A stretch of 64,000 nt of DNA, taken from contig JBKPOZ010000022.1 in assembly GCA_046733355.1 (NCBI GenBank), positions 1-64,000 on the forward strand, in the 5' to 3' direction. This stretch comes from VAZQ01 sp046733355 (GTDB taxonomy: Bacteria; Pseudomonadota; Alphaproteobacteria; Rhizobiales; Xanthobacteraceae). A model generated the notes under the pieces. The model was not told the DNA's origin. It did no database searches and saw nothing but the letters and a program-made list of their open reading frames with translations. A program made the translations under genes and the position numbers. Shown piece by piece: positions 17,215-24,947 of this stretch. Every line of letters starts with the position of its first letter. The stretch's first letter is position 1.

Positions 17215-19279
17215 TCAATTGGTCGGGCCCGCAGCCGCGCCGGACATTCTGCCTTCGGCTGAGGTCGACGGCGCCCAATCGTATAATGATGCAATCGGCG
17301 TTCAAGCGCGCCATTGCGCTGCGCGTGCGCTCAAGCGGCTATGCCAGCTGCAGAAGCCGGACGGCAGCTTCGAGGGCGAGGTGGTCTGGTGCCCCATGAT
17401 TCTTGCTCAGTATGTGATTGTCTGCCGGGCGCTTGGGCAAAAATTCACGAGCGTGGAGCGGGAGCGGATCGTTCTGCATTTCAAGATCACGTGCCGGCCG
17501 GGTGGCGGCTGGGGTCTGCATCCGGAGTCGAACGCGTATGTATTCGTGACCGCTCTCTCCTACGTTGCGCTGCGTCTTTTGGGCGAGGATGCCGATGCCG
17601 GCTACATGCGGCAGGCAAGAGAATGGCTGCATGGTCAGCCGACAGGCGTGCTCGGCATTCCATCGTGGGGAAAATTCTGGCTCTCCCTCATCGGGCTCTA
17701 CGAATACAGCGGCATGAATCCCTGTCCGCCCGAGCTTTTCCTGCTGCCGAAATGGTCGCCCATTCATCCCGACCAGCTCTACTGCCATACGCGCTACATC
17801 TATCTCGGCATCAGCTTCCTTTACGGCGCGCGCGCTCGGGCGGATATCGGCCCAATTGCGCAGGAGCTGCGCCGCGAACTGTACGCCGTTCCATACGGCT
17901 CGATCGACTTTGCCGCGCACCGGCATGATCTCGCAGCAAGCGACCTTTACGTCGCGCCGAGTCGCGGTTTGCGCATCGCCTGGGACTTGATGGCGCGATA
18001 CGAGCGCCTGCAGCAAAGGTATGCGCCTTTGCGCGCCCTGCGTCGTCGCGCGCTTACGCGTTGCCTGAAACGCATCCGCTTCGAGCAGCAGGCGAGCAAT
18101 TATCAGGGGCTCTCCCCCGTCAACGGCATCCTCAATACGCTCGCGCTCTGGGTGCACGACCCAAAGGACGCAATGCTCGCCCCGAGCCTGGATGGGATCG
18201 AGAGCTGGCGGTGGGACGATGCGTACGAGGGCATTCGGCTTGCCGGCGCGCGCTCGACATCGTGGGACACGGCGTTCGCGATGCTCGCCATGCTTGCCGC
18301 ACCACAACCGGTGCAATGTGGGGAGGCGCTGAGCAGGGCGTATTCGTTTCTTGCCGCCGCGCAGGAGAAGAGCGAGCTCGCAGGTCGTGAGTCCGAGGCG
18401 CGCGATGCAATCCGCGGAGGCTGGTGCTTCAGTGACGGAAAGCACCGCTGGCCGGTGAGCGATTGCGCGGCGGAAGCGCTCAGCGCGATCCTGGAAATGC
18501 ATGCGGCCGGGCTGGTCGAGCGGCAGAAGCGCCTGCCGTCGGCGTGGCTCGAGGCCGCCGGGCGCTTCATCCTCGATCGCCAGAATGCCGACGGCGGATT
18601 CGGCACGTATGAGCGCCGGCGCGGTGCAGGCTTTCTCGAACGCCTGAACCCGTCGGAAATGTTCGGTCAATGCATGACCGAGCTCTCCTACATCGAATGC
18701 ACGTGCTCCGCCGTGATCGCGCTTTGCCGCTTGCGTGCCCAGGAGCCGGGCTGCCTGCCTGACCGCATCGACCAGGCGATCGCGCGCGCCTGCGCATTCC
18801 TGCGCGCGCGACAACGCGCCGACGGCTCCTATCCGGGTTTTTGGGGCGTCAATTTCACCTATGCGATGTATTTCGTCGTCGCGGCCCTGCGCACAGCCCG
18901 CGTGCCGACCAACGATCCCACCCTCTCGCGCGCGCGTTCTTGGCTGATCAGCAAGCAGAAGCCGGACGGAAGCTGGGGCGAGCACTACTCCGGCTGTCTC
19001 AATGGGCAATACGTGGAGCATCAAGAGGGCCAGCCGGTGATGACGAGCTGGGCAACGCTTGCGCTGCTCGAATTGATGGACTGCAACGCGGAGCCAGTGC
19101 GCCGCGCGATTACATGGTTGTGCCGGAAGCAGGCGCCCGACGGCTCCTGGCCGGAGGGCGCGGTCAACGGCGTGTTCTTTGGGTCGGCGATGCTGATCTA
19201 TCGGCTCTATCCGGCATACTTTCCCGTCTGGGCGATCAACCGTTATCTCGCGGTGGCATCACATGCCGCATGCCACTGA
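17201..19279 (+). CDS. osc: Oxidosqualene cyclase (lanosterol/cycloartenol synthase type)
   Basis: A 692-residue triterpene cyclase converting 2,3-oxidosqualene to a tetracyclic sterol skeleton. The catalytic segment GKHRWPVSDCAAEALSA places D421-C422 in a VSDC motif, the oxidosqualene cyclase signature; squalene-hopene cyclases have DxDD. QW repeats recur (QKPDGSFEGE near 51, QNADGGFGTY near 461, QRADGSYPGFWG near 538, QKPDGSWGE near 586, QAPDGSWPEG near 644), and STSWDTAFA at 352-360 is typical. Compared with Arabidopsis CAS1 (numbering from memory), the residue equal to Ile481 is Val419, as in lanosterol synthases, while the equivalent of His477 is His415, as in cycloartenol synthases. It overlaps both neighbours, 14 bases upstream and 17 downstream. 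Confidence 0.93.
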   Translation: MASPDQLVGPAAAPDILPSAEVDGAQSYNDAIGVQARHCAARALKRLCQLQKPDGSFEGEVVWCPMILAQYVIVCRALGQKFTSVERERIVLHFKITCRPGGGWGLHPESNAYVFVTALSYVALRLLGEDADAGYMRQAREWLHGQPTGVLGIPSWGKFWLSLIGLYEYSGMNPCPPELFLLPKWSPIHPDQLYCHTRYIYLGISFLYGARARADIGPIAQELRRELYAVPYGSIDFAAHRHDLAASDLYVAPSRGLRIAWDLMARYERLQQRYAPLRALRRRALTRCLKRIRFEQQASNYQGLSPVNGILNTLALWVHDPKDAMLAPSLDGIESWRWDDAYEGIRLAGARSTSWDTAFAMLAMLAAPQPVQCGEALSRAYSFLAAAQEKSELAGRESEARDAIRGGWCFSDGKHRWPVSDCAAEALSAILEMHAAGLVERQKRLPSAWLEAAGRFILDRQNADGGFGTYERRRGAGFLERLNPSEMFGQCMTELSYIECTCSAVIALCRLRAQEPGCLPDRIDQAIARACAFLRARQRADGSYPGFWGVNFTYAMYFVVAALRTARVPTNDPTLSRARSWLISKQKPDGSWGEHYSGCLNGQYVEHQEGQPVMTSWATLALLELMDCNAEPVRRAITWLCRKQAPDGSWPEGAVNGVFFGSAMLIYRLYPAYFPVWAINRYLAVASHAACH

Positions 19280-20675
19280 GGTCGACGTCATCATCGGCGG
19301 CGGGGGAGTGGCAGGAACGGTCACTGCCGCCGCACTCCAGCAGATCGGCTACAGCGTCATGCTGGTGGAACCGGGCTTGCACAATGAGCGGCGTCTGGCG
19401 GGAGAAGTCTTTCATCCGCCGGGGGTGAGCGGCCTCGCCGAGCTGCGCCTGCTGGAAGCGCTCTGCAGTGCGCCGGCCGTGACCGTGAAAGGCTTCTCGG
19501 TTTCAACAGGCGCTCAGCAGAACGGCCTGATCAGGCTGCCCTATGATCTTGTGCACAGCCATTGCACCCCGGGATTGAGCCTGGACCATGGTCTCATACG
19601 TGACCGGCTGCAGGCTGCCGCCCGCGTGCTGCCCGGCATCAGCTTTCGGTATGGCGAACGCGTGGTCGGCATCGATCAGAGCAATTCGTCGAATGTCGTC
19701 GTACAGCTTGCCAACGGCAAGGCGGTCACGCGCCACCGCTGCCGCTTTCTGGTCGCCGCCGATGGAGCGATCTCACGCATTGCGAAGCTTGCGGGCATTG
19801 CCATCCACAGCCGCCGCATTGCAACAATCTTTGGCTACCGCATTCCGCTGGAGAACCTGCCGGCGCCTGATTATGGCCACGTGTTTCTCGGCGCCCGCAC
19901 GCCCATCCTGGTCTATCCTATCAGCGGCGAAGAGGCGCGCATTCTGTTCGACATTCCTTATGCGGAAGGCCGACGCGCGAGCCCGGCCGAATGTCTGGAA
20001 ATGTCTGTCGCCTTGCCGCCGCGTTTACGCGACGATGCCGAGCGCGCGGTGGCGGAGCAGCAGCGCATGAGCGTACTCGTTCAGGCGACGAGCGGCGAGC
20101 ACTCGGTCGGCGGTCGCGTGGTGCTCGTTGGCGATGCCGCCGGCTGCTGCCATCCCTTGACCGCAACGGGCATGACAATGTGCATCAGCGACGCGCTGAT
20201 GCTGCGCGACATGCTGGCCGCCAATCCGCACGATGTGCGCGCGGGGCTGTTGGCCTATCAGAGCCGGCGGGCGCGCCCGCAGATCACGCGGGTCACGCTT
20301 GCCGACGCGCTGCGCGATGCGTTCTGCGCCGGCACCCCCGAATGGTACGTCGTTCGCCGCGGCATCCTCGCCTACTGGCGCGCGAGCACGCGCGGATGTG
20401 CCGCCACCATGGCGCTCCTGTCCACCGCAGACGGACGCTCGCTATCGCTCGTTTATCAGATGCTCAAGGTGATGGTGTACGGCCTTGTTGCCAATTATCG
20501 GCAGCCGGTGTTGCTGCCGGATGGTCGCCCGCTTCCCGCACCGCGCCTGCTCGTCGGACTCGTGAAGGCGCTGTTGCACCATGTGGCGTCGCTCTTGCGC
20601 ATCCGTCCAATGGTAAGGCAACCGGAGGACGGCCGCCTTGCCGAAGTACAAGGCGAGCCGGGCAAGACCGACTGA
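19263..20675 (+). CDS. Squalene monooxygenase (squalene epoxidase)
   Basis: A 470-residue FAD enzyme that would epoxidise squalene to 2,3-oxidosqualene, the substrate of the cyclase encoded just upstream. GGGGVAGT at 12-19 binds FAD, ERRLAGEVFHPPGVSGLAEL at 42-61 parallels the RxxGE..QPGG motif of known epoxidases, DG lies at 167-168, and VGDAAGCCHPLTATGMT at 289-305 matches the family GDAxNMRHPLTGGGMT stretch. The C-terminus from about 420 is hydrophobic and may sit on the membrane. An overlap of 17 bases with the cyclase argues for coupled expression. Other flavin monooxygenases share parts of these motifs, but the HPLT..GMT segment and location make this assignment strong. Confidence 0.9.
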   Translation: MPHATEVDVIIGGGGVAGTVTAAALQQIGYSVMLVEPGLHNERRLAGEVFHPPGVSGLAELRLLEALCSAPAVTVKGFSVSTGAQQNGLIRLPYDLVHSHCTPGLSLDHGLIRDRLQAAARVLPGISFRYGERVVGIDQSNSSNVVVQLANGKAVTRHRCRFLVAADGAISRIAKLAGIAIHSRRIATIFGYRIPLENLPAPDYGHVFLGARTPILVYPISGEEARILFDIPYAEGRRASPAECLEMSVALPPRLRDDAERAVAEQQRMSVLVQATSGEHSVGGRVVLVGDAAGCCHPLTATGMTMCISDALMLRDMLAANPHDVRAGLLAYQSRRARPQITRVTLADALRDAFCAGTPEWYVVRRGILAYWRASTRGCAATMALLSTADGRSLSLVYQMLKVMVYGLVANYRQPVLLPDGRPLPAPRLLVGLVKALLHHVASLLRIRPMVRQPEDGRLAEVQGEPGKTD

Positions 20676-20682
20676 ATATCTG

Positions 20683-20747
20683 TAGCCCGCATGAGCGGCT
20701 AGCGCGGGAATTAGCGCCCTGAATTTCACTCCGCTCAATCCGGGCTA
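20683..20747. terminator. Palindrome between convergent sterol genes
   Basis: TAGCCCG (20683-20689) pairs with CGGGCTA (20741-20747), with further short pairing inside (CCCGC/GCGGG). It lies between the squalene monooxygenase stop and the stop of the EBP-like gene on the other strand, overlapping the latter. A role as bidirectional terminator or repetitive palindrome is inferred. Confidence 0.5.
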
Positions 20748-21286
20748 GGTGGCTCGCCGCGCGCGAGCGCGCGGAATGCGTCGCACGCGAACCAGCCATA
20801 GGCGACGAGCCACGGCAGGTTGGCCAGATAGAACATCAGGAACGGGTAGGCGCCGTGGTATTCAAAGGCCTTGTATCCCGAGACATGGTGGAGCGTGTAA
20901 TAGACGAACGTGCCATAGAACGTGTAGGTGCCGATCACGAGCTGCAGCGCATATCGGTACGGCCGGTGCTTGAAGATGGCATAGATCAACAGTGCCGAAA
21001 GGACCGGCGTCAAGAACGTGTTAATGGCCTCGACGGTGAGCGTGTAGGATTTCTCGATCGGATATCCCGGAATGCGATAGCTGGAGTCCGCCGGCCAGTA
21101 GAGCGCGATAATGCGCGCAAACAGGTCGGTGCGGCTCTCCATTTGCTGATGGAATATGAGCCAGTAGAGCTCGAGCGTCAGCGCAACGGCGGTGAAGAGA
21201 ATAATCAGGCCGATGATGACCCTGTCCTTCACCGGCAGCGCTGTGCGCGGCTCGATGCGCTGTTCTGCGACCGCATAGTTCGCCAT
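20735..21286 (-). CDS. EXPERA-domain membrane protein, EBP-like (candidate sterol Delta8-Delta7 isomerase)
   Basis: A 183-residue protein with about four to five hydrophobic segments (24-45, 85-105, 112-131, 148-168). It aligns by eye with human emopamil-binding protein through DSSYRI, TVEAINTFLTP, HRPYRYALQLVIG and LANLPWLV. Of residues reported essential in human EBP, the two Glu (here E39 and E86), Asn (N156) and Trp (W159) are present; His77 and Thr126 appear replaced by Ala35 and Asn89. It could be a sterol isomerase with altered catalysis or another EXPERA protein. The ATG overlaps the stop of the Delta14-sterol reductase gene by one base (TGATG), so the two are co-translated. A longer frame runs upstream to 21688 but is a shadow of that gene. 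Confidence 0.75.
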   Translation of the reverse strand: MANYAVAEQRIEPRTALPVKDRVIIGLIILFTAVALTLELYWLIFHQQMESRTDLFARIIALYWPADSSYRIPGYPIEKSYTLTVEAINTFLTPVLSALLIYAIFKHRPYRYALQLVIGTYTFYGTFVYYTLHHVSGYKAFEYHGAYPFLMFYLANLPWLVAYGWFACDAFRALARGEPPSPD

Positions 21287-22569
21287 CAGTACACTCCTGG
21301 AATGATGCGCTTCGGCACCTTTCGGCAATAGGTTTCCCAGTCGCTTCCATAACGCACCGCGCACATCTCGTGATCCCGCCGCTCGCGATGCACGAGAAGA
21401 AGCGTGAAGTAGAAGATGTAAAAGTAAGGGAGCGGGCTGCCGAAGAGGCACGGCAGGCACCACGCAAGCCCCATGAGCAGATCGCCGAAATAGTTCATAT
21501 GGCGCGACAGTCCCCACCAGCCGGAGGTGAGCAGCAATGAGCCCCGTCGCGTTCTGATGTATTGCGGCGCCTTGCCCCAGATCGGCTCCGCGGGGTTCTT
21601 GCGGAATTGGTGCTTCTGGATATTGGCGCCGCGGAAGATCGCGTAGCCGGTGAAGTTGAGCACCACGATTGCCGCGGTGCCCCACCACGGCAGGTCATGC
21701 GTATGCTCGACCAGGTAATAGGCCTGGATGGTGTAGATGAACGGCACCCACACGAGGTCTCCCCAGGCGAGCATGAACCCGAAGTTCTCATGCTTGATGT
21801 CCCAGGTGGTGAGGATCGCTTCCTCGTGGAGGTAATAGTCGGCGACGTACCAGAAGTGGAAGAAACAAACGAGGATCATGGGCGTGGTGACCAGCCCGTG
21901 CAGCTCATACTGTTTGGCGGCGAGCGAAAGATCGATCGCCACCCAGCCGATCAGGCCCGGTCTCGCTTCGCAGAACAACTTGAGATCGAAATTGCCGATG
22001 CGCGGATTGAGCGCGGTGCCGAGCCAGAAATCGTAGATCGCGTTCCCGGTCACGCGTTCCTGCGGCGCGGCGAGCGCCTTGCCATGCCAGTACAGATAAA
22101 ACGCAAAAAGATAGGTTACGATGTTCGCGGCGGTCAAAAGAGGGCCGAACTGGTCCGCCAGAACGGTCGGTGAGAACAGCTGCAGCCAGGCACCCAGGGC
22201 CAGCGCCGCCCAGGTGAACCACCACGCAAACCAGCCATTCATCTTGTATTTGAGCCGTGAGCCATCGCGAAGCGGCGTACCCTCGACCCACTTGCCGGGC
22301 GCATAGATCTGCAGCAGCGCCTGAAACAAAACCCAGCCGATCACGATCGCAAATGCCGTCGCAGTGGGCGTCGGAACGCGGCCGAGCAGATCGACCGATG
22401 GCAACATCAGCTGACCGTGATTGTAGGCCAGGCACATCCAGAGATAATAGACGAGCGGCGGCAGCACGAGCAGCAGCACGACGGTCGTTGCCACGTTGAC
22501 GGGCGTGGCCGTCGTGTGCATGGAGGTAGGAGTGCCGCCCATGACCTCGGGCGTGTCGACCTCACTCAT
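21286..22569 (-). CDS. Delta14-sterol reductase (ERG24/ERG4/DHCR7 family)
   Basis: A 427-residue polytopic membrane enzyme that uses NADPH to reduce the C14-C15 double bond left by CYP51. Family signatures are complete: YDFWLGTALNPRIG at 179-192, DLKLFCEARPGLIGW at 195-209, WDIKHENFGFMLAWGDLVWV at 256-275, LLTSGWWGLSRHMNYFGDLL at 346-365 and HRERRDHEMCAVRYGSDWETY at 394-414 followed by CRKVPKRIIPGVY. The family also contains Delta7 and C24(28) reductases, which cannot be excluded; similarity to the Methylomicrobium Delta14 reductase and the presence of cyp51 favour Delta14. It heads a two-gene unit with the EBP-like gene, convergent with the sterol operon. Confidence 0.9.
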   Translation of the reverse strand: MSEVDTPEVMGGTPTSMHTTATPVNVATTVVLLLVLPPLVYYLWMCLAYNHGQLMLPSVDLLGRVPTPTATAFAIVIGWVLFQALLQIYAPGKWVEGTPLRDGSRLKYKMNGWFAWWFTWAALALGAWLQLFSPTVLADQFGPLLTAANIVTYLFAFYLYWHGKALAAPQERVTGNAIYDFWLGTALNPRIGNFDLKLFCEARPGLIGWVAIDLSLAAKQYELHGLVTTPMILVCFFHFWYVADYYLHEEAILTTWDIKHENFGFMLAWGDLVWVPFIYTIQAYYLVEHTHDLPWWGTAAIVVLNFTGYAIFRGANIQKHQFRKNPAEPIWGKAPQYIRTRRGSLLLTSGWWGLSRHMNYFGDLLMGLAWCLPCLFGSPLPYFYIFYFTLLLVHRERRDHEMCAVRYGSDWETYCRKVPKRIIPGVY

Positions 22570-22705
22570 CCGCTACGTCCTGCGTTGACTCGTTCGGGAG
22601 GAGATTACGCTGAACCTGATGCTTGCTGCAAAGCGCTGGCTGCGCAGATCGAGATTGAGCTTGCATTGCCGCACTATCCGCTTTCAAATCGAACCAAGGC
22701 ACGCC

Positions 22706-23239
22706 GTGCGCAAGGTCCTCTACATCCTGACGCGGCTATCCGACGAGGACGTCGACTGGATGGCGACCGTCGGCAAGCGCAAGCGGCTGCCCGCAGGCAC
22801 CGTGCTCATCCGCGAGGGACAGCCGATCGAGGCGCTCACGTTCGTCCTCGACGGCGTTCTCTCCGTCACCGCAGAAGGCGTGGGCGAGATCGCGCGGCTC
22901 GGCAGCGGCGACATTCTTGGGGAGATGTCGCTTGTCGACGAGAGTCCTCCATCGGCGACGGTGAGCGTGCTTTAACCGGCGACCGTCCTTTCCATCGACC
23001 GGACAATGCTCGATGCAAAGACGACTTGCGATCCGTGCTTTGCCGCGCGGCTCTACCGCGCCATAGCGATGTTTCTCTCCGTGCGCATGCGCGCCACGGT
23101 AAAACGGCTCGGCTACGGACCCGCGACGCCTTCTTCGCACGATGAGATCGAAGCGGAAATGCGCGAAGACATGCATCTCGCCGGCGTACGCCTCGAACGC
23201 ATGCTCAAGCAGCTGATGGCTTCTGCCCTGCGCTCGTAA
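22706..23239 (+). pseudogene. Cyclic-nucleotide-binding domain protein interrupted by an in-frame ochre stop
   Basis: A Crp/cNMP-binding domain protein. The frame opens best at GTG 22706 (RKVLYILTRLSDEDVDW, with AAGG upstream); an ATG at 22619 is in frame too. GTVLIREGQPIEALTFVLDG and LGSGDILGEMSLVDESPPSATVSVL are classic cNMP-fold strands. A TAA at 22973-22975 stops it, yet the same frame resumes at once with PATVLSIDRTMLDAK and continues to 23239 with the family helix FAARLYRAIAMFLSVRMRAT. A single base change would restore about 177 residues. Either a decayed gene or a sequencing error. It is divergent from the Delta14-reductase gene. Confidence 0.75.
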
Positions 23240-23251
23240 ATTCGCCGCGCG

Positions 23252-24829
23252 TCAGGTCGCTTCAATCATCACGCCCTCGGCCGGCCCGAGCTTCAGTCGC
23301 CCATGCAGCGCCTGGCCCTCGCGCTCGCGCGACGTTGACAGGAGCACGCACCCGTGCAGCTCGATCTCTTCGGCCTCATCGCTCATATTCAGTGCAATGC
23401 GGATGGCGCGCGCACCCGCTTTGCGCTCGTAGGCGAGCACGCGATCCGTGGCGAACAGCGTTCCATAGCTCCCGATCGAGAGCGCGGGCTCCGATCGGCG
23501 CAATGCAAGGAGCGCGCGGTAGAGCGAGAGCATGGATTTTGCGTCCGCGCGTTGTGCGGCGACGTTGACGCATCGGTAGTTGGTGGCGATGGGGAGCCAC
23601 GGATCGCTGCTGCTGAAGCCCGCATGGGCAGTGGCGTCCCACTGCATGGGGGTGCGCTCCGGATCGCGTCCCAGCCCCAATCCCGGCATGTTGAGCTCCC
23701 AGGGGTCCCGCAGCCGCTCGGGCGGGATCGGCACGTCCGCCATGCCGATCTCCTCCCCCTGGTAGATGGTCGGCGTGCCGCGCAGGGTGAGCAGCATCAT
23801 CGCGGCAACGCGCGCCTGCGCGCGGCCGATGCGGCTCGCAACGCGCGGCTTGTCATGATTGCCAAAAACCCAATTCGGCCAGCCGCCCGGCGGCAGCTTC
23901 GCCTCATAAGTTTCTATCAGGCCACGGATTGCCCTCGGGTGCCACGGTGTCGAGATAAGATGGAAGTTGAACGGCAGCTGAAAGCCCGAAAGCCCGGCGC
24001 CGTAATAAAGCACCAGCCGATCAATCGGCAGATAGGCCTCGCCGATCAGCAGCCGCTCGCCCGGATATGCATCGATCACGGCGCGCATCGCAGCGACGGC
24101 CTTGTGCACTTCCGGCCGATCGATCGTATGCAGGCGCAGCAGGCGATGTGTGGGCGCCATACCCTCCTTCCATGCAGGGTCCGGCGGATTGTCGCGCAGC
24201 TCGATGTCCTCGAAGAGATGATGGATTGTATCGACGCGAAAGCCGTCGACGCCGCGATCGAGCCAGAAGCGCAGCACGTCCAGCATGGCGGCAAGCACCT
24301 GCGGATTGCGCCAGTTCAGATCGGGCTGCTGTGGCAGGAACGCGTGGTAGTAATATTGACGCGTACGTTCGTCCCATTGCCAGGCGCTGCCGCCGAACTC
24401 GGCAAGCCAGTTCGACGGCGGCCGGCCATCTGCCTTGCCGTCGCGCCAGATGTACCAGTCGCGCCTCGGATTACTGCGCGAGGCGCGGCTTTCGACAAAC
24501 CAGGGATGCTGATCCGAGGTGTGATTGGGCACGTAGTCCAGAATGATCTTGAGATCGCGCCGGTGCATCTCGGCAACGAGTCGATCGAAAATCTCAAGAT
24601 CGCCGAATACCCGATCGATGTCGGTGTAATTGGCGACGTCGTACCCGAAGTCCGCCATTGGCGACGGGAAGATCGGCGATATCCACACTGCGTCGACACC
24701 GAGATCGATGAGATAATCGAGATGCGCAATGATGCCCCCGAGATCGCCGATGCCGTCGCCGTTCGCGTCAGCGAACGAGCGCGGATAGATCTGATAGATC
24801 ACCCCCGCCTTCCACCACTCCTGCTGCAT
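23252..24829 (-). CDS. GH13 alpha-glucosidase (oligo-1,6-glucosidase/trehalose-hydrolase-like)
   Basis: A 525-residue glycoside hydrolase 13. The start WWKAGVIYQIYPRSFADANG, the metal/loop DANGDGIGDLGG, nucleophile Asp200 in GVDGFRVDTIHH, acid/base Glu264 in LLIGEAYL and Asp326 in FGNHDKPR are all in place. The QYYYHAFLPQQPDLNW stretch at 158-173 is typical of alpha-glucosidases acting on short oligosaccharides. ATG at 24829 gives the proper N-terminus; an in-frame extension toward 25204 is a shadow of glgA. It follows glycogen synthase on the same strand, separated only by a palindromic repeat, so a role in glycogen or trehalose turnover is inferred. Confidence 0.9.
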   Translation of the reverse strand: MQQEWWKAGVIYQIYPRSFADANGDGIGDLGGIIAHLDYLIDLGVDAVWISPIFPSPMADFGYDVANYTDIDRVFGDLEIFDRLVAEMHRRDLKIILDYVPNHTSDQHPWFVESRASRSNPRRDWYIWRDGKADGRPPSNWLAEFGGSAWQWDERTRQYYYHAFLPQQPDLNWRNPQVLAAMLDVLRFWLDRGVDGFRVDTIHHLFEDIELRDNPPDPAWKEGMAPTHRLLRLHTIDRPEVHKAVAAMRAVIDAYPGERLLIGEAYLPIDRLVLYYGAGLSGFQLPFNFHLISTPWHPRAIRGLIETYEAKLPPGGWPNWVFGNHDKPRVASRIGRAQARVAAMMLLTLRGTPTIYQGEEIGMADVPIPPERLRDPWELNMPGLGLGRDPERTPMQWDATAHAGFSSSDPWLPIATNYRCVNVAAQRADAKSMLSLYRALLALRRSEPALSIGSYGTLFATDRVLAYERKAGARAIRIALNMSDEAEEIELHGCVLLSTSREREGQALHGRLKLGPAEGVMIEAT

Positions 24830-24852
24830 TGGATTGCCATCACTGCTGTCGT

Positions 24853-24923
24853 CATGCGCGGACTTGACCCGCGTATCATCCTTTTTGCCAAGAAGGTGGA
24901 TTGCGGGGTCAAGCCCGGCAATG
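24853..24923. repeat. Palindromic intergenic repeat (CTTGACCC type)
   Basis: Arms 24853-24870 and 24906-24923 pair imperfectly around CTTGACCC/GGGTCAAG. It resembles the GTCATGGCCGGGCTTG...-type palindromes I remember from Bradyrhizobium. It occupies the spacer between glgA and the GH13 gene. Confidence 0.65.
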
Positions 24924-24947
24924 GCGCGGGAGAGAGGCGCGCCAGTA

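Noticed and set aside
17339..19024. A 561-residue minus-strand frame inside the cyclase gene
   Set aside because: Antisense shadow of the oxidosqualene cyclase, which has strong family motifs.
17201..19279. Squalene-hopene cyclase annotation for the triterpene cyclase
   Set aside because: The catalytic motif is VSDC with Cys after the Asp, as in oxidosqualene cyclases, not DxDD, and a squalene monooxygenase gene overlaps its 3' end.
20735..21688. A 317-residue version of the EBP-like protein
   Set aside because: The extra 134 residues overlap the sterol reductase coding sequence out of frame and are Arg/His-rich shadow sequence; ATG 21286 gives a natural start.
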